From Phreatobacter oligotrophus (GTDB lineage Bacteria > Pseudomonadota > Alphaproteobacteria > Rhizobiales > Phreatobacteraceae): a DNA stretch of 64,000 nucleotides. A program made the translations under genes and the position numbers. Of this stretch, positions 51,191-60,408 are shown piece after piece. Positions within the stretch are counted from its first letter, which is position 1. Each line of letters opens with the position of its first letter. The notes beneath the pieces were generated by a model. That model was not told the DNA's origin. It saw only the letters and a program-made list of their open reading frames with translations, and did not search any database. Where the stretch lies: NCBI RefSeq assembly GCF_003046185.1, contig NZ_PZZL01000003.1, positions 310,001-374,000 on the forward strand. Direction: 5' to 3'.

Positions 51191-52516
51191 ATGAGCAAGA
51201 CTTCGACGACGACCGCCGCGGATGCTTCCCTCGCCACCTCGCGGCGGAGGTTCCTGCGCGACACCGCCGCGACCGCCGCCCTCTTCGCCGCCGCCAAGGC
51301 CGCGCTGCCGGCCGGCGCCTTCGCGCAAGGGGCCGGTCCCGAGGTGAAGGGCACCAAGCTCGGCTATATCGCGCTGACGGATGCCGCCCCGCTCATCATC
51401 GCCAAGGAGAAGGGCTTCTACGCCAAGCACGGCGTGCCCGACATGGACATCGCCCGCCAGGCCTCCTGGGGCGCGACGCGCGACAACATGGCCCTCGGCA
51501 CCAAGGCCAACGGCATCGACGGCGGCCACATCCTCAGGCCGAAGACGCATCTCTACTCCACCGGCAAGGTGATGCAGAACAGCCAGCCACTGCCGATGTA
51601 CACGCTCCTCAACCTCAACGAGGACGGCCAGGCCATCTCGGTCTCCAACGAGTACAAGGACCTCAACATCCAGAAGGATTCCTCGCCGCTGAAGGCCGCC
51701 TTCGAGCGCAAGAAGGCGCAGGGCAAGGAGCTCACCGCCGCCATGACCTTCCCGGGCGGCACCCACGACCTGTGGATCCGCTACTGGCTCGCTGCCGGCG
51801 GCATCGACCCCGACACCGACATCAAGGTTATCGTCGTGCCGCCGCCGCAGATGGTGGCGAACATGAAGGTCGGCAACATGGACTGCTTCTGCGTCGGCGA
51901 GCCGTGGAACGAGCAGCTCGTCAACCAGTCCATCGGCTACACCGCCATCACCACCGGCGAGTTCTGGTTCAAGCATCCCGAGAAGATCCTCGGCATGCGC
52001 GCCGACTGGGTCGACGCCAATCCCCGCGCCACGCAGGCCATCCTGATGGCGGTGATGGAGGCGCAGCAGTGGTGCGAGAAGATGGAGAACAAGGAGGAGC
52101 TGGCGCAGATCGTCAGCCGCCGTCAGTGGTTCAACGTCCCCGTCAACGACATCAACGGCCGCCTCAAGGGCAACATCAACTACGGCCACGGCCGCACCGT
52201 CGCCGACTCGCCGCTGCGCATGAAGTTCTGGGGCGAGGGCGGCGCCGTCTCCTATCCCTGGAAGAGCCTCGACACCTGGTTCGTCACCGAGAACATCCGC
52301 TGGGGCAAGTTCGAGCCGACCACCGACATCAAGGCGCTGGTCGATCGCACCAACCGCTCGGATCTTTGGCTGCAGGCGGCGAAGACCCTCGGCGTGTCGG
52401 GGGTGCCGACCTCCGACTCGCGCGGCGTCGAGACCTTCTTCGACGGTGTGAAGTTCGATCCGGCCGATCCGCAGGCCTATCTGCGCGGCCTGAAGATCAA
52501 GCGCGCCCAGGTCTGA
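51191..52516 (+). CDS. nrtA: Nitrate ABC transporter substrate-binding protein
   Basis: 441 aa. A Tat signal (SRRRFLRDTAATAALFAAAKAALPAGAFA) is followed by an NrtA/CmpA domain (TKLGYIALTDAAPLIIAKEKGFYAKHG; GGTHDLWIRYWLAAGGIDPD; FCVGEPWNEQLV). It captures nitrate (or nitrite) in the periplasm. It resembles NasS closely apart from the signal sequence, as expected for paralogues. A strong hairpin follows it. Confidence 0.93.
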   Translation: MSKTSTTTAADASLATSRRRFLRDTAATAALFAAAKAALPAGAFAQGAGPEVKGTKLGYIALTDAAPLIIAKEKGFYAKHGVPDMDIARQASWGATRDNMALGTKANGIDGGHILRPKTHLYSTGKVMQNSQPLPMYTLLNLNEDGQAISVSNEYKDLNIQKDSSPLKAAFERKKAQGKELTAAMTFPGGTHDLWIRYWLAAGGIDPDTDIKVIVVPPPQMVANMKVGNMDCFCVGEPWNEQLVNQSIGYTAITTGEFWFKHPEKILGMRADWVDANPRATQAILMAVMEAQQWCEKMENKEELAQIVSRRQWFNVPVNDINGRLKGNINYGHGRTVADSPLRMKFWGEGGAVSYPWKSLDTWFVTENIRWGKFEPTTDIKALVDRTNRSDLWLQAAKTLGVSGVPTSDSRGVETFFDGVKFDPADPQAYLRGLKIKRAQV

Positions 52517-52558
52517 TGCCCGGCAGGCGCTGACCTGCCGCATCCCCTGCCCATGCAT

Positions 52559-52580
52559 CGGCCGCCCGCCCGGGCGGCCG
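52559..52580 (+). other. Intercistronic hairpin between nrtA and nrtB
   Basis: CGGCCGCCCG-CC-CGGGCGGCCG is a perfect 10-bp inverted repeat (the loop may open to four or more bases) 43 bases past the nrtA stop, with no T-run. It may stabilise the nrtA message. Confidence 0.6.
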
Positions 52581-52609
52581 CCTCCCCTCCCCGCCCCGCG
52601 AGAGAGCCG

Positions 52610-53518
52610 ATGTCCCGACCCGCATTGAGAGCCGTCGACACCGCAGAACCGGTCGCTCCCGCGCCGGCCCCGAAAGCCGAGGTCATCGCCCTGACGCCGA
52701 AACCCAAGAGCGCCGGCCTCGACTGGCTGAAGACCCGCGCCGTGGCCGTTGCCACCGCCGTGATCCCGCCGCTCCTCACCCTGGCGCTGATCCTCCTCGT
52801 CTGGGAGATCCTCTGCGCCCGACCCGGCGCCACCCTGCCCTCGCCGAGCCAGGTCTGGCGCGACGCCAGCGACCTCATCCTCGACCCGTTCTTCGTCAAT
52901 GGCAGCCAGGACATCGGGCTGGGCTGGCGCGTGCTGACCTCGCTGCAGCGGGTCGCCATCGGCTATGGCCTCGCCGCCATCGTCGGCATCGCGGTGGGCA
53001 CCATCGTCGGCCAGTCCACCTGGGCCATGCGCGGCCTCGACCCGATCTTCCAGGTGCTGCGCACCGTGCCGCCGCTCGCCTGGCTGCCGATCTCGCTCGC
53101 CGCCTTCCGCGACGCCAATCCGAGCGCGATCTTCGTCATCTTCATCACCGCGATCTGGCCGATCCTCATCAACACCTCGGTCGGCATCCGCAACATCCCG
53201 CAGGACTATCGCAACGTCGCGGCGGTGCTGCGCCTCAACCAGATCGAGTTCTTCTGGAAGATCATGCTGCCCTCGGCGGCCCCCTACATCTTCACTGGCC
53301 TTCGCATCGGCGTCGGCCTCGCCTGGCTCGCCATCGTCGCGGCGGAAATGCTCACCGGCGGCGTCGGCATCGGCTTCTTCATCTGGGACGCGTGGAACTC
53401 CTCCAAGCTCTCCGACATCATCATCGCGCTCGTCTATATCGGCTCCGTCGGCTTCATCCTCGACCGGCTGATTGCGGGGCTCGCGACCATCGTCACCCGC
53501 GGCACGGCTGCCAACTGA
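52610..53518 (+). CDS. nrtB: Nitrate ABC transporter permease
   Basis: 302 aa. About six membrane helices and a Pro/Ala-rich cytoplasmic N-terminus (residues 1-35). The EAA-type loop is QDYRNVAAVLRLNQIEFFWKIMLPSAAPYI. Matches NrtB/SsuC-type permeases. Start at 52610. It homodimerises as the channel. Confidence 0.92.
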   Translation: MSRPALRAVDTAEPVAPAPAPKAEVIALTPKPKSAGLDWLKTRAVAVATAVIPPLLTLALILLVWEILCARPGATLPSPSQVWRDASDLILDPFFVNGSQDIGLGWRVLTSLQRVAIGYGLAAIVGIAVGTIVGQSTWAMRGLDPIFQVLRTVPPLAWLPISLAAFRDANPSAIFVIFITAIWPILINTSVGIRNIPQDYRNVAAVLRLNQIEFFWKIMLPSAAPYIFTGLRIGVGLAWLAIVAAEMLTGGVGIGFFIWDAWNSSKLSDIIIALVYIGSVGFILDRLIAGLATIVTRGTAAN

Positions 53519-53528
53519 GGATCGACCG

Positions 53529-54329
53529 ATGAAGCAGGTTCCCTATCTCCTCATCGAGGGTGTCGAGAAGACCTTCACCCGCGGCGGCACGTCCAACAAC
53601 GTGCTCTCGAACATCAATGTCGGCATCGACAAGGGTGAGTTCGTCTCGATCATCGGCCATTCCGGCTGCGGCAAGTCCACGCTCCTCAACATCATCGCCG
53701 GCCTGACGCCGGTGACCTCGGGCGGCGTGCTGCTCGAGAACAAGGAGGTCAACGCGCCGGGCCCCGAGCGCGCCGTGGTCTTCCAGAACCACTCGCTGCT
53801 GCCCTGGCTCACCGTCTACGACAATGTCCGCATGGCCGTGGACAAGGTCTTCTCCGGCCAGAAATCGCGCGCCGAGCGCCATGAATGGACCATGCACAAG
53901 CTCGACCTCGTGCACATGGCCCATGCCAAGGACCGCCGCCCCGGCGAAATCTCCGGCGGCATGAAGCAGCGCGTCGGCATCGCCCGGGCGCTCTCCATGG
54001 AGCCGAAGATCCTGCTGCTGGACGAGCCCTTCGGCGCCCTCGACGCGCTGACCCGCGCCCATCTGCAGGACTCGGTCATGCAGATCCACGCGACGCTGAA
54101 GAACACCATGATCATGATCACCCACGACGTCGACGAGGCTGTGCTCCTCTCCGACCGGATCATCATGATGACGAACGGCCCCTCGGCGACGATCGGCGAG
54201 ATCCTCGACGTGACCTTGCCGCGGCCGCGCAAGCGCCTCGAGCTGGTGGCCAATCCCACCTACATCAAGGCGCGCGAGGCGGTGCTGAAGTTCCTCTACG
54301 AGCGCCACGCCTTCGTCGAAGCGGCCTGA
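53529..54329 (+). CDS. nrtD: Nitrate ABC transporter ATPase (NrtC/NrtD type, single-domain)
   Basis: 266 aa. Walker A GHSGCGKST, Q-loop VVFQNHSLLPWL, signature ISGGMKQR, Walker B ILLLDEP, H-loop MITHDVDE. No NrtA-like C-terminal regulatory domain, so it resembles NrtD rather than cyanobacterial NrtC. It starts ten bases after nrtB. Confidence 0.92.
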   Translation: MKQVPYLLIEGVEKTFTRGGTSNNVLSNINVGIDKGEFVSIIGHSGCGKSTLLNIIAGLTPVTSGGVLLENKEVNAPGPERAVVFQNHSLLPWLTVYDNVRMAVDKVFSGQKSRAERHEWTMHKLDLVHMAHAKDRRPGEISGGMKQRVGIARALSMEPKILLLDEPFGALDALTRAHLQDSVMQIHATLKNTMIMITHDVDEAVLLSDRIIMMTNGPSATIGEILDVTLPRPRKRLELVANPTYIKAREAVLKFLYERHAFVEAA

Positions 54330-54337
54330 CGGGCGCC

Positions 54338-55546
54338 ATGTCCGAGCCGCTCGTCATCATCGGCAACGGCATGGCCGCGGCGCGGCTCGTGGAGGAGCTC
54401 GGCCGCCAGGCCCTCGGGCGCTACGCCGTGCTGGTGGTGGGGGCCGAGCCGCACCTCGCCTATAACCGCGTCCTGCTCTCCTCGGTGCTCGCCGGCGAGA
54501 TGACCGGCGCGGAGACGGAGCTGAAGCCCCGCTCCTGGTGGGAGGCGCAGGGCGTCACCCTCGTCTACGGCCGGCGCGCCGTCGCCATCGACCGCGACCA
54601 CCACGAGGTCGTGCTGGAGGACGGTGCGCGCCTGCCCTATGCCAAGCTCGTCCTCGCCACCGGCTCCGATCCCATCCGCCTGCCCAAGCCCGGCATGGAC
54701 CTGCCGGGTGTCGTCGCCTTCCGCGACCACGGCGATGTCGATGCCATGCTGTCGGCCGCCGGGCCGGCCACCCGCGCCGTGGTGATCGGCGGCGGCCTCC
54801 TCGGCATCGAGGCGGCCTGGGGCCTTGCCGCCACCGGCACGCGGGTGACCCTCGTCCACCTGATGGACCGGCTGATGGAGCGCCAGCTCGACGCGGAGGC
54901 CGCCAGCCTTCTCAAGGCGGCGCTGGAGACCCGCGGCATCACCGTGCTGCTCGGCGCCGATACCGCCGCTGTCGAGGGCGAGAGCTGCGTCGAGGCCGTG
55001 CGGCTCACTGATGGCCGCGTGCTGCCCTGCGACATCGTCGTCTCCGCCGTCGGCATCCGCCCCAATGGGACGCTGGCCCGCGAGGCGGGCCTTGCCATCG
55101 GCCGCGGCGTGATCGTCGACGACCGGATGACGACCTCCGACGCCGCTATCCATGCCATCGGCGAATGCGCCGAGCATCGCGGCACCTGCTACGGCCTGGT
55201 CGAGCCCGCCTATGCCCAGGCCGCAACCCTTGCCCGCCACCTCGCGGGCCGCCCCGCTGCCTATGAGGGCACGGTGCTCGCCACCAATCTCAAGGTCTCC
55301 GGCGTGCCGGTCTTCTCGGCCGGCGATTTCCTGGGGGCCGCGGGCGACGAGATCGTCATCTGGCGCGATCCGGGCCTTGCCACCTATCGCAAGCTGGTGC
55401 TGCGGGACGGCGCGCTGGCGGGCGCCATCCTCTTCGGCGAGACCGCCGATGCGCCCTGGTATCTCGACCTGATCCGCTCCGGCCGTCCCCTCGACCGCCT
55501 GCGCGACGCCGTGATCTTCGGTCCTGCCCTCGCCGAGGCCGCCTGA
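54338..55546 (+). CDS. FAD/NAD(P)-dependent reductase for assimilatory nitrate reductase (NasB-like)
   Basis: 402 aa. Two dinucleotide motifs: VIIGNGMAAARLVEELG (FAD) and VVIGGGLLGIEAAWGLA (NAD). Fold matches the N-terminal domain of NirB and NasB-type reductases (YNRVLLSSVLAGE). It lacks the siroheme/Fe-S parts of NirB, so it is an electron carrier rather than a nitrite reductase. It ends one base before nasA, which it should supply with NAD(P)H electrons. Confidence 0.88.
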   Translation: MSEPLVIIGNGMAAARLVEELGRQALGRYAVLVVGAEPHLAYNRVLLSSVLAGEMTGAETELKPRSWWEAQGVTLVYGRRAVAIDRDHHEVVLEDGARLPYAKLVLATGSDPIRLPKPGMDLPGVVAFRDHGDVDAMLSAAGPATRAVVIGGGLLGIEAAWGLAATGTRVTLVHLMDRLMERQLDAEAASLLKAALETRGITVLLGADTAAVEGESCVEAVRLTDGRVLPCDIVVSAVGIRPNGTLAREAGLAIGRGVIVDDRMTTSDAAIHAIGECAEHRGTCYGLVEPAYAQAATLARHLAGRPAAYEGTVLATNLKVSGVPVFSAGDFLGAAGDEIVIWRDPGLATYRKLVLRDGALAGAILFGETADAPWYLDLIRSGRPLDRLRDAVIFGPALAEAA

Positions 55547-55547
55547 C

Positions 55548-58232
55548 ATGACCGTTCACGAGCCCCAGCCGAAGCCGGTCGCCACCACCTGCCCCTATTG
55601 CGGCGTGGGCTGCGGCGTCATCGCCGGGGCAGGCGGCGACGGCCGCGTCACCATCGCTGGCGATCCCGGCCATCCAGCCAACCGCGGCAAGCTCTGCGTG
55701 AAAGGCTCGACGCTCGGCGAGACGCTCTCCCTCGACGATCGCCTCCTGCACCCGATGATGCGCGCGCGCTCCGGTGCGCTCGAGCGGGTCTCCTGGGAAA
55801 CCGCCCTCGACGCCGTGGCGGAGGGCTTCCGGCGAGCCATCGACACCGCGGGGCCGGACGCCACCGCCTTCTATCTCTCCGGCCAGCTCCTCACCGAGGA
55901 CTATTACGCCGCCAACAAGCTGATGAAGGGCTTTGTCGGCACGGCCAATGTCGACACCAATTCGCGGCTCTGCATGGCCTCCTCGGTCGCCGGCCACCGC
56001 CGCGCCTTCGGCTCCGACACCGTGCCCGGCGCCTATGAGGACCTCGACGAGGCGGACCTTCTGGTCCTCGTCGGCTCCAATGCCGCCTGGTGCCACCCCA
56101 TCCTCTGGCAGCGCATGGTGGCGGCCCAGCGCGAACGCGGCGCCCGCATCGTCGTCATCGATCCGCGCCGGACCGCGACCGCGGCCGATGCCGACCTCGT
56201 CCTGCAGATCCAGCCGGGGGCCGACACAACGCTCTTCGCCGGACTTCTCGTGCATCTCGCGGAAGCCGGCGCCTGCGACAGCCTCTATCTCGCGGCCCAT
56301 ACGACGGGTTTCGACGAGGCCCTCGTCCGCGCCCGCGAGATCGCCCCGACCCTCGCCGCGACAGCCGCCGCCACGGGCCTGACGCCCGGGGATGTCGCGA
56401 CCTTCTTCGCCTGGTTCACCGAAACGGCGCGGACGGTGACGCTCTACAGCCAGGGCGTGAACCAGTCGGCGCAAGGCACGGACAAGGTCTCTGCCATCCT
56501 CAACTGCCACCTCGCCACCGGCCGCATCGGCCGGCAGGGCATGGGGCCCTTCTCGCTGACCGGCCAGCCCAACGCCATGGGCGGCCGCGAGGTCGGCGGC
56601 CTCGCCAACATGCTCGCCGCCCATATGGGCTTCTCGGGCACCGAGGTGGACCGCGTCCGCCGCTTCTGGGGCGCGCCGCGCATGGCCGAGCGCGAGGGCC
56701 TGAAGGCGGTGCAGATGTTCGATGCGGTGGCCGCGGGCACCATTCGCGCGATGTGGGTCATGGGCACCAACCCGGCGGCCTCCATGCCCCGCGCCGATGC
56801 GGTCCGCGCCGCCCTCGGCGGCCTCGACCTGCTCGTCGTCTCGGACAATGTGCTCTCCAACGACACGATCCAGTCCGGTGCCCATATCCTGCTGCCCGCC
56901 GCCGCCTGGGGCGAGAAGGACGGGACGGTCACCAATTCCGAGCGGCGCATCTCCCGCCAGCGGCCGTTCCTGCCCCTCCCCGGCGAGGCGAGGCCCGACT
57001 GGTGGATCATCGCCGAGGTGGCCAAGCGCCTCGGTTTCGCCGAAGGCTTCGCCTGGCCGAATGTCGCCTCGGTGTTCCGCGAGCATGCCGCCCTGTCGAG
57101 CTTCGAGAACCGCGGCACGCGGGATTTCGACATTGGCGGCCTCGCCTGCCTCAGCGAGGCCCAGTACGAGGACCTTGCGCCCGTCCAGTGGCCGGTGCGC
57201 AACCATACCGACCGCGGCCTCAAGCGCTTCTTCGCCGCCGGCGGCTTCTACACGGCCGATGGCCGCGCGCGGCTGGTGGCGGTCGCCCCGCCGGCGCTGA
57301 AGGACCTCCCGGATGCTAACCGGCCCTTCCTTCTCAACACCGGACGCACCCGCGACCAGTGGCACACCATGACCCGCACCGGCAAAGCGCCGACGCTGGG
57401 CCGCCACGCACCGGAGCCGACGCTGGCCATCCACCCCGAGGATGCCGCCGCGGCGGGCCTCGCCGATGGCGCCATGGCGCGTGTCGCGACCGCCCACGGG
57501 ACCGCGGTGCTGCGTCTCGCCATCGATCCTGGCCAGCGCCGCGGCGAGATCTTCGCGCCCATCCACTGGACCGGCGAGACCACCGCCGCCGCCCGTGTCG
57601 GCGCGCTGGTCCAGGCCGCGACCGACCCCTTCTCGGGACAGCCCGAGCTCAAGGCCACGGCGGCCTCGCTCGCCCCTGTTCCTGTCGCGACCGAGGGCTT
57701 CGTCCTGGCGCGGTCGCGGCCCGCTGCCGAGGCCGGCCTGCTCTGGACCCGCGTCACGGTGGAGGGGGGCGAGGCCCTGCTCTTCGCCGCGCCGGAAGCC
57801 ATCGACGGCCCGGCCTTCATCCGCCGCCTCGCCGGCGACGGCGTCACGGTCACCGAGGTCAGCGACCCTGCCCGCGGCCTCTACCGGGCCGCCGCCTTCC
57901 GCGGCGACGCGCTTGAGGCGGTTTGCTTCCTCGGCCCCGGCGCGCGGATCGCCTATCCGGTCGTGGCGGGCCTCTTCGCCCGCGACAGGCTCGACGCCAC
58001 CAGCCGCAAGGCGCTGCTCGCCGGCCGCTCGCCCGACGGCCTGCCCGATCCCGGCCCCACCGTCTGCGCCTGCTTCTCCGTCGGCCTCAATGCGGTGAAG
58101 GAGGCGATTGCCGCCGGCGCCGGGGACGTCGACGCCGTCGGCAAGGCGACCCGCGCCGGCACCAATTGCGGCTCCTGCCGCTCGGAGATCCGGCGCGTCC
58201 TGGTCGAGGGTGCCAGGCTCGTCTCCGCGTGA
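55548..58232 (+). CDS. nasA: Assimilatory nitrate reductase, molybdopterin catalytic subunit
   Basis: 894 aa. An N-terminal [4Fe-4S] motif TCPYCGVGCGV with a further Cys in GKLCVKG. The bis-MGD domain has NTNSRLCMASSVAGHRRAFGSD and GVNQSAQGTDK. C-terminal molybdopterin dinucleotide domain (TGRTRDQWHTMTRTGKA). After about residue 835 a Bfd-type [2Fe-2S] domain is appended (VCACFSVGLNAVKEAI; GTNCGSCRSEI), as in NasA of Klebsiella. It reduces nitrate to nitrite in the cytoplasm. No nirBD or nirA follows. Confidence 0.94.
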   Translation: MTVHEPQPKPVATTCPYCGVGCGVIAGAGGDGRVTIAGDPGHPANRGKLCVKGSTLGETLSLDDRLLHPMMRARSGALERVSWETALDAVAEGFRRAIDTAGPDATAFYLSGQLLTEDYYAANKLMKGFVGTANVDTNSRLCMASSVAGHRRAFGSDTVPGAYEDLDEADLLVLVGSNAAWCHPILWQRMVAAQRERGARIVVIDPRRTATAADADLVLQIQPGADTTLFAGLLVHLAEAGACDSLYLAAHTTGFDEALVRAREIAPTLAATAAATGLTPGDVATFFAWFTETARTVTLYSQGVNQSAQGTDKVSAILNCHLATGRIGRQGMGPFSLTGQPNAMGGREVGGLANMLAAHMGFSGTEVDRVRRFWGAPRMAEREGLKAVQMFDAVAAGTIRAMWVMGTNPAASMPRADAVRAALGGLDLLVVSDNVLSNDTIQSGAHILLPAAAWGEKDGTVTNSERRISRQRPFLPLPGEARPDWWIIAEVAKRLGFAEGFAWPNVASVFREHAALSSFENRGTRDFDIGGLACLSEAQYEDLAPVQWPVRNHTDRGLKRFFAAGGFYTADGRARLVAVAPPALKDLPDANRPFLLNTGRTRDQWHTMTRTGKAPTLGRHAPEPTLAIHPEDAAAAGLADGAMARVATAHGTAVLRLAIDPGQRRGEIFAPIHWTGETTAAARVGALVQAATDPFSGQPELKATAASLAPVPVATEGFVLARSRPAAEAGLLWTRVTVEGGEALLFAAPEAIDGPAFIRRLAGDGVTVTEVSDPARGLYRAAAFRGDALEAVCFLGPGARIAYPVVAGLFARDRLDATSRKALLAGRSPDGLPDPGPTVCACFSVGLNAVKEAIAAGAGDVDAVGKATRAGTNCGSCRSEIRRVLVEGARLVSA

Positions 58233-58357
58233 GGCCCTCGCTCCGGTCGCATAGCGGGGCGCTGCAGATTCGCGGTTGTCCTGCCGCTTTGCCCCGGCCA
58301 CACTTCCTCCCAAGGCACGCCCGCCCCCGCGGGTTCAACGATGCCGGGAGGACACCC

Positions 58358-59341
58358 ATAAAGACGCTGCTGCTGGCTCTCGCCGGCGCCATCACCCTTG
58401 GCCTCGCGTCCGCGACCGCCCAGACCCCGTCAGCACCGCAGCCCGCCTGGCCGCAGCGCCAGGTGACGGTCATCGTGCCCTTCACGGCCGGCGGCACGAC
58501 GGACCTCTTCGCCCGCATCTTCACCCAGGCGATGCAGCAGAAATACGGGACCGCCTTCGTGGTCGAGAACCGCGCGGGCGCGGGTGGCACGGTCGGCGCC
58601 GGCGCCGCGGCGCGCGCCCCGAAGGACGGCTACACGCTCTTCGTCGGCACGGCGAGCACCCACGCCATCGCGCCCTATGTCTACAAGCAGCTGGCCTACG
58701 ATTCCGACCGCGACTTCCAGCCCATCAGCCTCTTCGCCACGCTGCCGAACATGCTGGTCGTCTCGAACAGCATCCCGGCGCGGACCTTCTCGGAGTTCGT
58801 GGCCTATGCGAAGGCCAATCCGGGCAAGCTGAACTACGGCTCCTCAGGGATCGGCGCCTCGAACCACATCCCCGCCGAGATCATCTCGAACCTCATCGGC
58901 GCGCCGATGACCCACATCCCATTCCGCTCGTCCAACGAGATCATGAACGCGCTGGTCGGCGGGCACATCCACCTCGCCTTCGACAACATCACCTTCGCCT
59001 GGCCGCAGGCCCAGGGCGGCACGGTGCGCGCCATCGCCGTGACCTCGAAGGAGCGCAGCCCAACCGCCCCCGACGTACCGGCCATTGCCGAGACCTTCCC
59101 CGACTTCGACATCGGCACCTGGCACGGCCTCTTCGCGCCCGCCGGCGTGCCGCGGGCGATCGTCGACCAGATCGCCGCCGACGTGAAGGAGATCTATTCG
59201 CGGCCCGACGTGGTGGCGAAGCTCAAGGAGATCGGCGCGGTGGCCGCTCCCAACACGCCCGATGTCTTCACCGCCTTCGCCCGCTCCGAGCGCGAGCGCT
59301 ACCAGCGCATCGTCCGCGAGGCCCGCATCGAGCCGCAGTGA
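58358..59341 (+). CDS. Tripartite tricarboxylate-family (Bug/TctC) binding protein with apparent AUA start
   Basis: 327 aa. The expected N-terminus xKTLLLALAGAITLGLASATAQ is a normal Bug signal peptide. The mature domain has QVTVIVPFTAGGTTDLFAR, VENRAGAGGTVGAGAAARA, YGSSGIGASNHIPAE. No ATG, GTG or TTG fits: the first codon is ATA at 58358, with GGGAGGA six bases upstream. A six-codon ORF (ATG at 58341) ends in TAA overlapping this ATA, so termination-reinitiation is possible. A recent ATG-to-ATA change or a sequencing error would also explain it. No TctA/TctB genes are nearby, as usual for Bug proteins. Confidence 0.78.
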   Translation: MKTLLLALAGAITLGLASATAQTPSAPQPAWPQRQVTVIVPFTAGGTTDLFARIFTQAMQQKYGTAFVVENRAGAGGTVGAGAAARAPKDGYTLFVGTASTHAIAPYVYKQLAYDSDRDFQPISLFATLPNMLVVSNSIPARTFSEFVAYAKANPGKLNYGSSGIGASNHIPAEIISNLIGAPMTHIPFRSSNEIMNALVGGHIHLAFDNITFAWPQAQGGTVRAIAVTSKERSPTAPDVPAIAETFPDFDIGTWHGLFAPAGVPRAIVDQIAADVKEIYSRPDVVAKLKEIGAVAAPNTPDVFTAFARSERERYQRIVREARIEPQ

Positions 59342-59360
59342 TCCTGCGGCCCGGGGTTCC

Positions 59361-59732
59361 TCAGGCGCGCTCGCGGCTGAGGAACACGGCGCCGAGCGCC
59401 AGCGCGGCCGGCAGCGCCTGGACGAAGAGGATCGAGGTCTTGGCCGTCGCCGCGCCATAGAGCCCGGCGACGAAGACGCAGCCGAGGAAGAAGACCTTGA
59501 GCGCGAAGGCGAGGTGCTTCGGCGCGATGAGGCTCCAGATGAGGCCGGCGGCGAGGAAGCCGTTGTAGAGGCCCTGGTTCGCCGCCAGAACCACCGTCTG
59601 CGCGGCGAAGTCCGGCGTCAGGTTGAAGGAGCGATGGCCGAACGGCGTGTTCCACAGGAACATCTCCACCACCAGGATGAAGACGTGGATGGCGGCGACC
59701 AGGGCGACGAGAAGCTTGGCAATGAGGGACAT
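59361..59732 (-). CDS. DUF1304 membrane protein
   Basis: 123 aa. Four membrane helices with the family motifs AIHVFILVVEMFLWNTPFG and AANQGLYNGFLAAGLIW. Function unknown. Convergent with the Bug protein. Confidence 0.9.
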   Translation of the reverse strand: MSLIAKLLVALVAAIHVFILVVEMFLWNTPFGHRSFNLTPDFAAQTVVLAANQGLYNGFLAAGLIWSLIAPKHLAFALKVFFLGCVFVAGLYGAATAKTSILFVQALPAALALGAVFLSRERA

Positions 59733-59766
59733 GAAAAGGGGCCTTTCGTCCTGAAATGCGCGGCCG

Positions 59767-60408
59767 TCAGCCGCCGCGGGAAAGCTTGAACACCGCCTGC
59801 TCGCCGAACAGGTTCCAGAACCACCAGGGGGCGTTCACCCGCACCTGGCGGCCGGAAGCATCGAGCGCGGTAGAATGGTCGATGGCCGCATCGATGTCGC
59901 GCACGAGATCGACGAAATCGCGGATGGTGCAGAAGTGGATGTTGGGCGTGTCGTACCAGTGGTACGGCAGGTTCTCCGAGGTCGGCATCCGCCCGCGCGT
60001 CACCAGTTGGTAGCGCAGGCGCCAGTGGCCGAAATTCGGGAAGGAGACGATGGCCTGCCGGCCGATGCGCAGCATGTGTTCCAGCACCACGCGCGGGGCG
60101 CGGGTCGCCTGGATCGTCTGCGACAGGATCACCACGTCGAAGGCATTGTCGGGATAGAAGGCGAGGTCCGTGTCGGCATCGCCCTGGATGACCGCTAGGC
60201 CCTCCGCCACGCAGCGGTTCACGCCCTCGCGCGACAATTCGATGCCCCGGCCGTCCACGCCCTTCTCGTCGCGCAGCAGCTTCAGCAGCGCGCCGTCGCC
60301 GCAGCCGACGTCGAGGACGCGCGAGCCCGGTTCGATGAGACGGGAGACGACGAGATAGTCGGCCCGGATCGGCCCGGGCACGGCAGCCATGGTGCGGTCA
60401 GAGGTCAC
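59767..60408 (-). CDS. metW: MetW, methionine biosynthesis protein
   Basis: 213 aa. The methyltransferase-like motif [16 protein letters not shown] and [27 protein letters not shown] match MetW. It acts with MetX for methionine synthesis (homoserine acylation). Start GTG at 60408 overlaps the metX stop by four bases (GTGA); an internal ATG at 60390 is the alternative. Confidence 0.93.
   Translation of the reverse strand: MTSDRTMAAVPGPIRADYLVVSRLIEPGSRVLDVGCGDGALLKLLRDEKGVDGRGIELSREGVNRCVAEGLAVIQGDADTDLAFYPDNAFDVVILSQTIQATRAPRVVLEHMLRIGRQAIVSFPNFGHWRLRYQLVTRGRMPTSENLPYHWYDTPNIHFCTIRDFVDLVRDIDAAIDHSTALDASGRQVRVNAPWWFWNLFGEQAVFKLSRGG

Noticed and set aside
54338-55546. Nitrite reductase large subunit NirB
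   Set aside because: Only the FAD/NAD domain is present (402 aa); no BFD, siroheme or 4Fe-4S domains of NirB follow, so it is called an electron-transfer reductase.
55356-58313. A 985-aa open frame on the minus strand across nasA
   Set aside because: It is the antisense shadow of nasA and the FAD reductase; composition is dominated by Gly/Ala/Arg/Asp with no motifs, whereas nasA has full motifs.
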